A stretch of 44,545 nt of DNA, from positions 1 to 44,545 of the forward strand of contig JACCRS010000081.1 of the NCBI GenBank assembly GCA_013813435.1. The letters run 5' to 3'. The DNA is from Gemmatimonadales bacterium. GTDB lineage: Bacteria > Gemmatimonadota > Gemmatimonadetes > Gemmatimonadales > GWC2-71-9. The first letter of the stretch is position 1, and every line of letters starts with the position of its first letter. Shown in pieces: positions 33,419 through 40,652 of the stretch. Below the pieces are notes generated by a model. It had not been told where the DNA came from and ran no database searches. It saw only the letters and a program-made list of their open reading frames with translations. Made by a program: the position numbers and the translations under genes.

Positions 33419-33814
33419 GCGCTTAAAGATACGGGAGGTCCGCCCAAGGGCGGTTTCCACATGTGGAAAAGCCTCGGAAGTGCATATCTTATTTAGGGGG
33501 AAAACCTGAGAAAATGCGTAAGGAAGGGCGAATACTCCGCTTTAGCTTCTGTATAGTAAGTGCAAGTGATTACATCTGTTATGTAAGTCGTCGTCAGTTA
33601 CTTCTAAACAAGATGACAGTGTCGCCTGTGTCAAACTAATTATACAGATAATCTAATTATGAACATCCTCGACATTCGATCCGGCGTGCTACCTTGGTTC
33701 ATGCACCAGAGGGTGTGACAGGGGAATTAGCGGTGAGGATCCCAGCAAGGAGATAGAACTGACGGATGGATGGGTAGAACGGAACGGCCTTCGGTGAGCG
33801 GCTTAGTCTAAAAC
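33419..33814 (-). promoter_or_regulatory. AT-rich intergenic gap with candidate promoter elements
   Basis: 396 bases with no credible gene and clearly lower GC than the rest of the window. Seen here: a TATAAT match on the minus strand (33644-33639); a TTGACA match on the same strand (33635-33630) but with no good -10 partner; a dyad TTACAT-5-ATGTAA at 33570-33586; and a direct repeat CTAATTAT at 33636 and 33653. A TATCTT box sits just before the amidohydrolase start. I cannot assign a riboswitch or mobile-element remnant. The stretch 33660-33814 has no recognisable signal. Confidence 0.45.
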
Positions 33815-34654
33815 TTACCGGGAAAATCGAAGCACGCCTCCCCCGCCGGTGTAAAGCGGGCCTACGAAACGGGTGGGAGAATGCTTCAGGGCTTTGGCCA
33901 GATCATCCTTCCCTTCCACGCTCAGGACGCCTACCAGTGGTCTGGTCCAAGCGGGCCGCATATCGGCTCGGATTCGCCAGGTAGTACCGCTTGCGCCCCG
34001 CGCGAGCCAGAGCTCCTCGATTGGATGCACGACGGCGGTGCTATCCCCGGCAGCCCTGCCATTCCAGACCAGCCGCGTGTTTCCTAATTTCACGTTGTAA
34101 AGATCATTGCCACTCCCCGCAACCTTCGATACCCCCGAGCGCGCTTCTCTGAACTTCACCTTTGCCCGCTCGGCGGCCTGAACCAGATCTCCTCCGGTAC
34201 CGAACAGTTCGAGCACGATGTCCCGCCGGGCGGTAGTTGCCTGCTCAACGGCAGCCATATTCCAAAAACCCAGCAACTGCTTCTTGCGAGGATCCTTGTT
34301 ACCAAACCTTTGCGCTCCCAGGTGGATGGCATCGGCATAGAACAAGCACAGAGAAGCTGGCGTCCATGGCGCGAATTCCGGCTGGGCGTCTACTACGCTG
34401 CGGATGGCGGGATGTAGACCTTGATCCCCATCGGCGCGGACCGGACGGAACCCGGCAGGAGTTTCGTCTCCCGCAACTGCCGGATCCATGAGGAAGCGAA
34501 CGCACTGACCGGCTCGAAGGCCTTCTACGGTCCACAGTGGCCCTCCCCGCCCTTCCCTGCCCTGCAGTGCCGCCAAGGGCCAGGCCCCGCAGAAGGTGGC
34601 CGCAGCCAGGCTAATAGCGGCGTGCGAGGCCCCCCGACCCGGGAGGAGCCGCAT
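33815..34654 (-). CDS. Exported protein of unknown function
   Basis: 279 residues with an N-terminal signal-like segment (AISLAAATFCGAWPLAALQG, about 13-32). The mature protein has GLRAGQCVRFLMDP, a Gly-free helical middle (ATTARRDIVLELFGTGGDLV) and strands near NDLYNVKLGNTRLVWNGRA and TTWRIRADMRPAW. I recognise no enzyme motif. Its ATG overlaps the stop of the peroxiredoxin-like gene by one base, so it is the last gene of the operon with redox and thioredoxin-like proteins; a periplasmic location is likely. The real start could be slightly later, as the first 10 residues are basic and atypical. Confidence 0.75.
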   Translation of the reverse strand: MRLLPGRGASHAAISLAAATFCGAWPLAALQGREGRGGPLWTVEGLRAGQCVRFLMDPAVAGDETPAGFRPVRADGDQGLHPAIRSVVDAQPEFAPWTPASLCLFYADAIHLGAQRFGNKDPRKKQLLGFWNMAAVEQATTARRDIVLELFGTGGDLVQAAERAKVKFREARSGVSKVAGSGNDLYNVKLGNTRLVWNGRAAGDSTAVVHPIEELWLARGASGTTWRIRADMRPAWTRPLVGVLSVEGKDDLAKALKHSPTRFVGPLYTGGGGVLRFSR

Positions 34655-35238
34655 CAGGTGCCGGATACGGATTTGACGGCGGTGCGGAGTTCGGAGTAGG
34701 CCCGGGGATCGAGCGCATTGAACTTCATGTTCCGATACTTCACTCGACCGTCTGGGCCAACCACATACACTGTACGACGGTTGTACCCTCCGGCATCCTT
34801 GCTGGAGTACTGCTTGGAGATCCGTTGGTCAGGGTCGCTCAGCAAGCGAAACGGCAGACCCAGGCTGGCCGCGAAGCGGCTGTGGGTGGAGACAGAGTCG
34901 GTGCTTATACCGACCAGCGTCACGTCGGGCCCAAAGAGGCTGTCGTACTGCTCGCCGAACGTCTGCAGCTGGGCGGTACACCCCTTGGTAAAATCCCGGG
35001 GGTAGAAGGCGATGACCACTGTTCTACCCCGATCGCTGGCCAACTGATACGGTGATTCGATTGGTCCCACACCTTCCCGGCTGGCCCACGGCAGTGAGAA
35101 GTCGGGAGCGCGTTTGCCCACTTCGGGGCCACCCACGAGAACAACCGTGACGTTGCTGTCCTTCTGGGCGGAAGCCAGTGGGACACCGGTGACCAGCAGC
35201 AGAGCAGTAAATGTGAGTATGATCTGGTATGCGCGCAT
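34654..35238 (-). CDS. Exported peroxiredoxin-like (AhpC/TSA, BCP-type) protein
   Basis: 194 residues from the ATG at 35238; the track's start at 35415 adds 59 residues of shadow. A signal peptide (MRAYQIILTFTALLLVTGVPL then ASAQ) directs it to the periplasm. The thioredoxin-fold domain has VGKRAPDFSLPW, FYPRDFTKGCTAQLQTFGEQ and VTLVGISTDSVSTHSRFAAS. The Cys in KGCT aligns with the peroxidatic Cys of BCP-type enzymes, and it is the only cysteine in the mature protein, so it would work as a 1-Cys peroxiredoxin. It probably reduces peroxides using electrons from the neighbouring TlpA/CcdA pair, which is inference from position. TlpA ends 28 bases upstream. Confidence 0.88.
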   Translation of the reverse strand: MRAYQIILTFTALLLVTGVPLASAQKDSNVTVVLVGGPEVGKRAPDFSLPWASREGVGPIESPYQLASDRGRTVVIAFYPRDFTKGCTAQLQTFGEQYDSLFGPDVTLVGISTDSVSTHSRFAASLGLPFRLLSDPDQRISKQYSSKDAGGYNRRTVYVVGPDGRVKYRNMKFNALDPRAYSELRTAVKSVSGT

Positions 35239-35266
35239 GTAGAATCGGTCCTGTAGTGGTGGTGAA

Positions 35267-35770
35267 TTACTTGCTCGTGATCCGGCGCAGAACCGGGTCG
35301 AACTCCTGAGTGCCGCCACTTCCCGTGTAAGCGATATTGCCCTTCCGGTCCACGATAACCACGTACGATGTGGCAGGCACCTGATAGGCTCGCGTACTGG
35401 TCCCCTCATCATCATATAGAGTGCGGAACCCCGGCTTATGCTGTTCGAGGTAGCGCCGAACTCTGGCAGGGGTCTGGTTTACGGTAACGTTGATACCGAA
35501 GAACTCGACTTCTTTACCGTATGCGGTTCGAGCGGCGCGGATACGCGGCAGGAGTTCCTCGCAAAGTTCGCACCAGGTAGCCCAGAACTCGAGGAATACC
35601 GGCTTCTTCCCAATATACTGTCCCAGGTCCACCGACCTGCCGTCAAGATCTCGCACCGCAACCACGGGGGCTTTGGACCCCACCGCCATGCTCGATTCCT
35701 GCCCCAGCAGCGGCGCTGCCCCGGCAATGGTGCCGGCGAACATCAGAGTCACTCCCAGGCATCTTGTCAT
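35267..35770 (-). CDS. TlpA-like periplasmic thioredoxin
   Basis: 167 residues from the ATG at 35770, which overlaps the CcdA-like stop as ATGA; the track's start at 36019 lies inside that gene. The signal peptide MTRCLGVTLMFAGTIAGAAP ends near LLGQE. The thioredoxin fold has the redox pair in EFWATWCELCEELLPRIRAA (CELC, about residues 63-66). The cis-proline region is VPATSYVVIVDRKGNIAY. TlpA/ResA-type proteins reduce periplasmic disulfides, for example in cytochrome c apoproteins or methionine sulfoxide reductase partners. Electron supply from the adjoining CcdA-like membrane protein is the standard arrangement. Confidence 0.92.
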   Translation of the reverse strand: MTRCLGVTLMFAGTIAGAAPLLGQESSMAVGSKAPVVAVRDLDGRSVDLGQYIGKKPVFLEFWATWCELCEELLPRIRAARTAYGKEVEFFGINVTVNQTPARVRRYLEQHKPGFRTLYDDEGTSTRAYQVPATSYVVIVDRKGNIAYTGSGGTQEFDPVLRRITSK

Positions 35771-36483
35771 AGTACGCTTCCCATTCTGACAAAGTAGTAC
35801 TCGGCCATCAGCAGCAAGAGCACCCCTCCCGCCCGTTTGATCCAAAGGGTCCATCTTCCGCCCTGCGGCAGCGCGGCGAGGTTGCCGCTGAAAAGTCCGA
35901 CGGCGACCAGCAAAGCGGTAAGGCCGATGGAGAAAACAAAGAGGTACAGAAAACCGAGCATTGCGCTGCCGGTAGTGCTGACGAAGGTGAGCACGGCGGC
36001 AAAGGCCGGGGCACCACACGGAGCCGCCACCAGACCCGATGTGGCCCCCAGAGCGAAGACGCCCGCCACCGAGTCACTCGCCAGACGTCCCGACCAGGCG
36101 GCGAGTCGGGCAGGAGCGTTCAAGGTAAAGACGTCGAGCAGGGCCAGACCAAACACCAGCAGCAGGTTTCCCATGATAAAGAAAGCCCAGGGGCTGGAGC
36201 TTACCGTGCCAAACAGCGTGCCGGATAACCCTGCAAGAAGACCTAGCGTGGAGTACGTGAGCGCCAACCCAAGCACGTAGACCATTGTCAGTGCCATGGT
36301 GCGCCCGCGTGAGCGCCGGGTGGAACCCACTCCGCCGAGGATGCCGGCGGTGATGGGAATCATGGGGTAAACGCAGGGAGTGAGGCTGGTGGCCAGGCCG
36401 GCACCGAATAAAACCACCAGGGCAACGAGAGGCTGGTCCCGTAAGGTCGCCTCGAGTCCTGAGCCCAGGGCCAGGAGCGGCAC
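35767..36483 (-). CDS. CcdA/DsbD-type transmembrane thiol-disulfide carrier
   Basis: 238 residues, all membrane: six to seven hydrophobic segments. The two key cysteines are in TSLTPCVYPMIPITAGILGG (about residue 37) and SGLVAAPCGAPAFAAVLTF (about residue 155), in the DsbD beta-domain spacing. CVYPM and PCGAP are the family motifs. It passes electrons from cytoplasmic thioredoxin across the membrane to the TlpA-like protein encoded next. The start is a GTG at 36483, five bases after the ispG stop. No separate DsbD alpha or gamma domain is fused, so TlpA acts as the stand-alone partner. Confidence 0.9.
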   Translation of the reverse strand: MPLLALGSGLEATLRDQPLVALVVLFGAGLATSLTPCVYPMIPITAGILGGVGSTRRSRGRTMALTMVYVLGLALTYSTLGLLAGLSGTLFGTVSSSPWAFFIMGNLLLVFGLALLDVFTLNAPARLAAWSGRLASDSVAGVFALGATSGLVAAPCGAPAFAAVLTFVSTTGSAMLGFLYLFVFSIGLTALLVAVGLFSGNLAALPQGGRWTLWIKRAGGVLLLLMAEYYFVRMGSVL

Positions 36484-36488
36484 CAGGC

Positions 36489-37724
36489 TCAGCGCCTTGC
36501 CGCGGACTCGGCGGCACCGTAGTGGGACGCCACATAGTCTTCCAGAATTCCCAGGAACTCAGTTACGATTTCGTCACCTCTCAAGGTCACCAGGAGACGC
36601 CCGTCTACATATACCGGCGCCTTGGGATCCTCTGCCGTGCCCGGAAGGGAGATCCCGATGTCGGCGTGCTTCGACTCTCCGGGGCCATTTACGACGCAGC
36701 CCATTACAGCCACCTTCATGTTTTCCACGCCCGGGCGCTCGCCGCGCCATACCGGCATCTTCTCTCGCAAATAGTCCTGAATTTCCTGAGCCATCTGCTG
36801 GAAGAAAGTGCTGGTGGTGCGGCCGCACCCGGGGCAGCTGGTAACCTGCGGAGTGAAGCTCCTGAGGCCGAGCGACTGCAGCACCTGTTGGGCAACCCTG
36901 ACCTCTTCAGTCCGGTCTCCTCCAGGCGAGGGGGTGAGCGACACGCGGATGGTATCGCCGATACCCTCCTGGAGCAGGATACTGAGCCCGGCGGCGCTGG
37001 CAATAATTCCTTTGCTTCCCAGGCCCGCTTCCGTCAGGCCCAGATGAAGCGGATAATCGCAGCGGGACGCGAGCAGGCGATACACCTCGACCAGATCCTG
37101 TACCCCCGAAACCTTGGCACTCAGCACGATGCGGTCGTGCCCCAGACCGGTAGCCTCGGCCAGGGCGGCCGACTGAACCGCGCTTTCCACCATGGCTTCC
37201 ATCACGACTGCACGGGCATTCCGGGGAGCAGCGTGGCGGGCGTTGGCATCCATCAGCCGGGTGAGGAGGCTCTGGTCGAGCGACCCCCAGTTGACTCCGA
37301 TACGCACCGGCTTGTCGTACGCCAGCGCCACCTCCACTATGGCGCGGAAGTTCTCGTCATGCCGCTTGCCACCGACGTTGCCGGGATTGATCCGATACTT
37401 GGCTAGCGCCTTAGCGCATTCGGGATACTTGATGAGGAGCAGGTGTCCGTTGTAGTGGAAGTCGCCGATGATCGGGACCTGCACCGTGAGACGGTCCAGC
37501 TCCTCTACGATGGCGGAAACAGCGGCTGCCGAGGCTTCGTTGTTCACCGTCACCCGCACCAGCTCGCTGCCCGCGCGGGCGAGGTCTGCCACCTGACGCA
37601 CCGTGCCGTCAATATCGGCCGTGTCAGTGTTTGTCATCGATTGGACGACGACAGGGTGATCGGATCCCACCGAAACACCACCGATGACGGCGGTGACGGT
37701 TCGGCGGCGAGTCAGGGCAGGCAT
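36489..37724 (-). CDS. ispG: 4-hydroxy-3-methylbut-2-enyl diphosphate synthase (IspG)
   Basis: 411 residues from the ATG at 37724; the track's start at 37802 overlaps the divergent fabH region. The N-terminus [19 protein letters not shown] is the family start; [14 protein letters not shown] and [12 protein letters not shown]-like blocks follow. The Fe-S domain has [20 protein letters not shown] and [20 protein letters not shown], giving the three cluster cysteines. IspG reduces MEcPP to HMBPP in the non-mevalonate isoprenoid pathway. The start has TATATT six bases upstream and no Shine-Dalgarno, so transcription would begin on the ATG itself. Confidence 0.95.
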   Translation of the reverse strand: MPALTRRRTVTAVIGGVSVGSDHPVVVQSMTNTDTADIDGTVRQVADLARAGSELVRVTVNNEASAAAVSAIVEELDRLTVQVPIIGDFHYNGHLLLIKYPECAKALAKYRINPGNVGGKRHDENFRAIVEVALAYDKPVRIGVNWGSLDQSLLTRLMDANARHAAPRNARAVVMEAMVESAVQSAALAEATGLGHDRIVLSAKVSGVQDLVEVYRLLASRCDYPLHLGLTEAGLGSKGIIASAAGLSILLQEGIGDTIRVSLTPSPGGDRTEEVRVAQQVLQSLGLRSFTPQVTSCPGCGRTTSTFFQQMAQEIQDYLREKMPVWRGERPGVENMKVAVMGCVVNGPGESKHADIGISLPGTAEDPKAPVYVDGRLLVTLRGDEIVTEFLGILEDYVASHYGAAESAARR

Positions 37725-37808
37725 GCGGGGAATATAAGGAGGGATTGACCCCCCTGGCCCAGTGTCTGGTCCCTGGTTACCGATTGCCGGATGCTGATAC
37801 ATTCGAGC
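37725..37808. promoter_or_regulatory. Divergent ispG/fabH promoter region
   Basis: 84 bases between two divergent starts. For ispG (minus), TATATT lies at 37736-37731. For fabH (plus), TACATT lies at 37798-37803, five bases before the ATG. Neither gene has a Shine-Dalgarno sequence, and convincing -35 boxes are not seen. Both patterns fit leaderless promoters. Confidence 0.5.
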
Positions 37809-38816
37809 ATGCTAGACCAGCCCCCGGCAACGCCAGCGCGTGCCGCTATCACGGCGGTTTCGTCGTACGTGCCGGAGCGCGTTCTCACCAACGCCGACCT
37901 ATCCCAGCGGCTCGATACGTCCGATGAGTGGATCTTTACGCGAACGGGGATCCGCGAGCGCCGCATCGGCGCCCCCGGTGAAACGACATCCATGATGGGT
38001 GCGGAAGCAGTGCGGCGCCTTATGGGTCGGCGCGGCCTGGGGGCTGACGAGGTGGACGCGATCATCGTAGCCACCGTAACGCCCGATATGCTCTTCCCCG
38101 CCACCGCCTGCCTCATCCAGGACCAGCTCACCCTCAGCCGGGCCTGGGGTTTCGACTTATCCGCCGCCTGCTCGGGGTTTCTCTACGGGCTGACTGTCGG
38201 GGCGCAACTCGTCGCCAGCGGCTCTCACGAGCGCGTCGTGGTAGTGGGGGCGGATCTCATGAGCTCCATCATCGACCCGCTCGACCGCACTACTGCCGTG
38301 CTTTTCGGCGATGGAGCCGGCGCCGCACTGCTGGAACGCGCCGAGTCGGGATACGGCATTCTGGATTTTCATCATCGGGTCGATGGCAGCGGACGCAACG
38401 ATCTGATGATGCCGGCCGGTGGAAGCCTCCTTCCGCCGAGCATGGCGACAGTGGCGGCCCGCCAGCACTTCCTGAAGCAGAACGGAAGGGCGGTCTTCAA
38501 ATTTGCCGTAACCAACATGGTGGAGAGCGTGCAGGTTCTCCTGGAACGCAACGGTCTTGCAGCCTCGGATCTGGCCATGGTAATCCCTCACCAGGCCAAT
38601 CAGCGAATTCTCGACGCCACGGCTCAGCGTCTGGGCCTGCCCTGCGAGAGGGTCGCGACGGTATTGGCGGCCTACGGGAACACCACTGGGGCCACCCTCC
38701 CGCTGGCGCTGGACGATGTGGTCAGGAATGGAAGGATCGCGCGGGGTGATCTGGTGATGTTTACTGCGGTGGGCGCGGGATTGACCTCCGGCGCGACGTT
38801 GGTACGGTGGCAATGA
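37809..38816 (+). CDS. fabH: Beta-ketoacyl-ACP synthase III
   Basis: 335 residues from the ATG at 37809 (an upstream ATG at 37791 would add six residues). The catalytic triad is complete: Cys in [14 protein letters not shown] (about 113-118), His in [13 protein letters not shown] (about 262) and Asn in [14 protein letters not shown] (about 292). [14 protein letters not shown] is the FabH N-terminal block. It condenses acetyl-CoA, or a branched starter, with malonyl-ACP to begin fatty-acid synthesis. The position is divergent from ispG and convergent with the aldo/keto reductase. The rest of a fab cluster (fabD, fabG, acpP) is absent here. Confidence 0.93.
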   Translation: MLDQPPATPARAAITAVSSYVPERVLTNADLSQRLDTSDEWIFTRTGIRERRIGAPGETTSMMGAEAVRRLMGRRGLGADEVDAIIVATVTPDMLFPATACLIQDQLTLSRAWGFDLSAACSGFLYGLTVGAQLVASGSHERVVVVGADLMSSIIDPLDRTTAVLFGDGAGAALLERAESGYGILDFHHRVDGSGRNDLMMPAGGSLLPPSMATVAARQHFLKQNGRAVFKFAVTNMVESVQVLLERNGLAASDLAMVIPHQANQRILDATAQRLGLPCERVATVLAAYGNTTGATLPLALDDVVRNGRIARGDLVMFTAVGAGLTSGATLVRWQ

Positions 38817-38821
38817 TGGTC

Positions 38822-38837
38822 GAGCCGCCTGCGGCTC
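38822..38837. terminator. Hairpin between convergent fabH and aldo/keto reductase genes
   Basis: GAGCCG, loop CCTG, CGGCTC: a perfect 6-bp GC stem in the 24-base gap between two converging stop codons. There is no T-run on either side, so it may slow RNA polymerase or protect RNA ends rather than act as a classic terminator. Confidence 0.4.
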
Positions 38838-38840
38838 AGC

Positions 38841-39758
38841 CTAGGCTCGCGAGAAATCCGCTGCCGTGATGGCCGAGAGGTCCGCCTCGCTCAATGCCAG
38901 CTCCGCTGCTCCGGTGCTGTCGCGGGCATGCTCCACCGTGCGTGCGCTTGGAATGACCAGGATGTCCGGTGAGTGCGCCAGCACCCACGCGAGCACCAGG
39001 GCATGCGATGTGACCCCGAGTCGGGCGGCCATCGGCTGAAGAACCGGATGGGCCGGGAGCTTGCGATTGAGTCGCCCACCACCCGTGGGGCTATACGCCA
39101 GAAATCCAATGCCTTGCTCGGCGCAATACTCCACCACTCCGTCGGCCAGCGCCTCGCGAAAAAACGGATTCAGCCGGTTCTGTACGCTCGTTATCGCCAC
39201 CACCGTCCCAGCCTCCTCGATCTCAGCCACCGAAACGTTGGAGAGCCCAATCCAACGGATCTTTCCCTCACGCTGGAGATCGGCTAGCTCACCAACGCTT
39301 TCGGCGAGTGGAACCCGCGGGTCGGGCGCGTGGAGCTGATAGAGATCGATCCGCTCGACCCCCAGAGCCTCGAGCGAGCGCTCACAGGCGGCGCGCAGCT
39401 GCCGCGGCCGTCCGTCCGGTTCCCAGCGGCCATGGGGGCGTGTGAGCCCGCCCTTGGTGGCGACTATCACGTCACTGATATCGTGCTGCCAGTTCTTGAG
39501 CGCTCGGGCCACCAGTCGCTCATTATGCCCGACATCCCGGTGGTCGAGACAGTAGACATCGGCGGTGTCGATCAGCGTGACGCCGGCATCCAGTGCCGCG
39601 TGGATAACGCGGATCCCCTGATCCTCGGGGGGACGATCCTGAATCGAGAGATGCATCCCGCCGTATCCCACTGCCGACACCCGCGGAGCGCCCAAGCCGA
39701 GGCTCCGCCGAGGGATCGTTCCGGGAGTCTGGACGGGGAAGGCCCGCGCTTCGCTCAC
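38841..39758 (-). CDS. Aldo/keto reductase
   Basis: 305 residues with a GTG start that overlaps the upstream gene's stop as GTGA. The catalytic tetrad is present: Asp and Tyr in LIDTADVYCLDHRDVGHNER (about 59-66), Lys in VIVATKGGLTRPHG and His in IDLYQLHAPDPRVPL. The C-terminal NADPH-binding part contains VIPSARTVEHARDSTGA. Family members reduce aldehydes and ketones with NADPH in the cytoplasm. The closest named subgroup would be the YghZ/IolS-like oxidoreductases, but no substrate can be inferred. Confidence 0.92.
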   Translation of the reverse strand: MSEARAFPVQTPGTIPRRSLGLGAPRVSAVGYGGMHLSIQDRPPEDQGIRVIHAALDAGVTLIDTADVYCLDHRDVGHNERLVARALKNWQHDISDVIVATKGGLTRPHGRWEPDGRPRQLRAACERSLEALGVERIDLYQLHAPDPRVPLAESVGELADLQREGKIRWIGLSNVSVAEIEEAGTVVAITSVQNRLNPFFREALADGVVEYCAEQGIGFLAYSPTGGGRLNRKLPAHPVLQPMAARLGVTSHALVLAWVLAHSPDILVIPSARTVEHARDSTGAAELALSEADLSAITAADFSRA

Positions 39759-40027
39759 GCGAGGCCCAACTGCCTGGTGAGTCGCTGCCAGTCGGCGGCG
39801 GAGACGGTGCCTTCGTTCATCAGTGGGGTGAGTGTGGCCAAGATTTCGGCCCGGCTGCCATCGATTCGCCGATCGCGCAGCTCGCCGATCATGCGGGCAA
39901 ACCGGTGCTCATACTCATCGGCATCGAGAGTGCCGTCCTTCCGCTGACTACTGAGCTTCCTGAGCTCGTCCGCGACGCGCGCCGGCGTCACGGGCTTGAG
40001 AGCGCCCCCCTGCTTGTCAGCCGACAT
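39755..40027 (-). CDS. Small helical protein with SHOCT-like segments
   Basis: 90 residues, soluble, with two helical repeats that look alike: RVADELRKLSSQRKDGTLDADEYEHRFARM and ILATLTPLMNEGTVSAADWQRLTRQLG. Each has a K/N-x-G-T-hydrophobic turn followed by an acidic helix, the pattern of SHOCT (short C-terminal) oligomerisation helices. There is no membrane segment or cysteine. A GGAGAGAGGG ribosome site precedes the ATG. It is translationally coupled to the aldo/keto reductase, so a regulatory or scaffold role for that enzyme is possible but unproven. Confidence 0.7.
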   Translation of the reverse strand: MSADKQGGALKPVTPARVADELRKLSSQRKDGTLDADEYEHRFARMIGELRDRRIDGSRAEILATLTPLMNEGTVSAADWQRLTRQLGLA

Positions 40028-40115
40028 GTCGTCCCTCTCTCCATAGCCGTGAACGGGTTAATACCAGTGCCTGCATTATCGCTGGACCTGCCGCACCACG
40101 TCCAGAGCCGGCGTT

Positions 40116-40652
40116 TCAGTTAGTACCTGGCGGCGCGACCCCTTGCGCGGTGAGGATGATCGGCACCGGGAACTGGAGCGTGTTGTTCCCTTCGCTCGAT
40201 TCGGAGACCGCACCGGTCACATCGAGAATCGACCCGACGTAGTAGGGCCCGGCCGGCGTGCTCGCACGCAGCTTCTTGTGTCGCAGATAACTATCCTCGC
40301 CTCCCGGAAGAAGCTCTCGGGGAGCCGAGAAGTGGTCGATCTGGATGTCAGCAGAGTCGATCGTCCGGTCTTGGGAAAGCATGACGCGAATGACCCACCC
40401 GGGATTCACCACGCGAGTGCCACCATTTCTCACTCCGATGGTCATCTCCAGGATCGAGTCGAGCCGGACCTGGTCGGGTACTTCGATCGGTCCGGCGAAG
40501 AGGTCGGCCTCGAGACCGGGCCCGGGCTCCGTCGGGTTGCGTCCAACAGTGGGTCCCTCCGAACCGGCGACGCAGCTCCCGAGCGAGGCGGTGAGCATCA
40601 GGCCCCAGGTCCATCGCGAAAATTGGGAGTATCCCGGGCCAGGAGGGGTCAT
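40116..40652 (-). CDS. CARDB-like lipoprotein
   Basis: 178 residues. A hydrophobic segment ending GLMLTASLGSC gives a probable lipoprotein cysteine at about residue 27. The mature part has one CARDB/APHP-type Ig fold: DSILEMTIGVRNGGTRVVNP, WVIRVMLSQDRTIDSADIQI, and the closing SESSEGNNTLQFPVPI with the NN typical of the domain. Such domains mediate adhesion or protein contacts outside the inner membrane. The start overlaps the stop of the molybdenum enzyme gene as ATGA, so it is probably made with it, but no enzymatic part is visible. Confidence 0.8.
   Translation of the reverse strand: MTPPGPGYSQFSRWTWGLMLTASLGSCVAGSEGPTVGRNPTEPGPGLEADLFAGPIEVPDQVRLDSILEMTIGVRNGGTRVVNPGWVIRVMLSQDRTIDSADIQIDHFSAPRELLPGGEDSYLRHKKLRASTPAGPYYVGSILDVTGAVSESSEGNNTLQFPVPIILTAQGVAPPGTN

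Noticed and set aside
33659-33718. 19-codon ORF starting MNILDIRSGV in the AT-rich gap
   Set aside because: No ribosome site, no conserved pattern, and so short that chance explains it.
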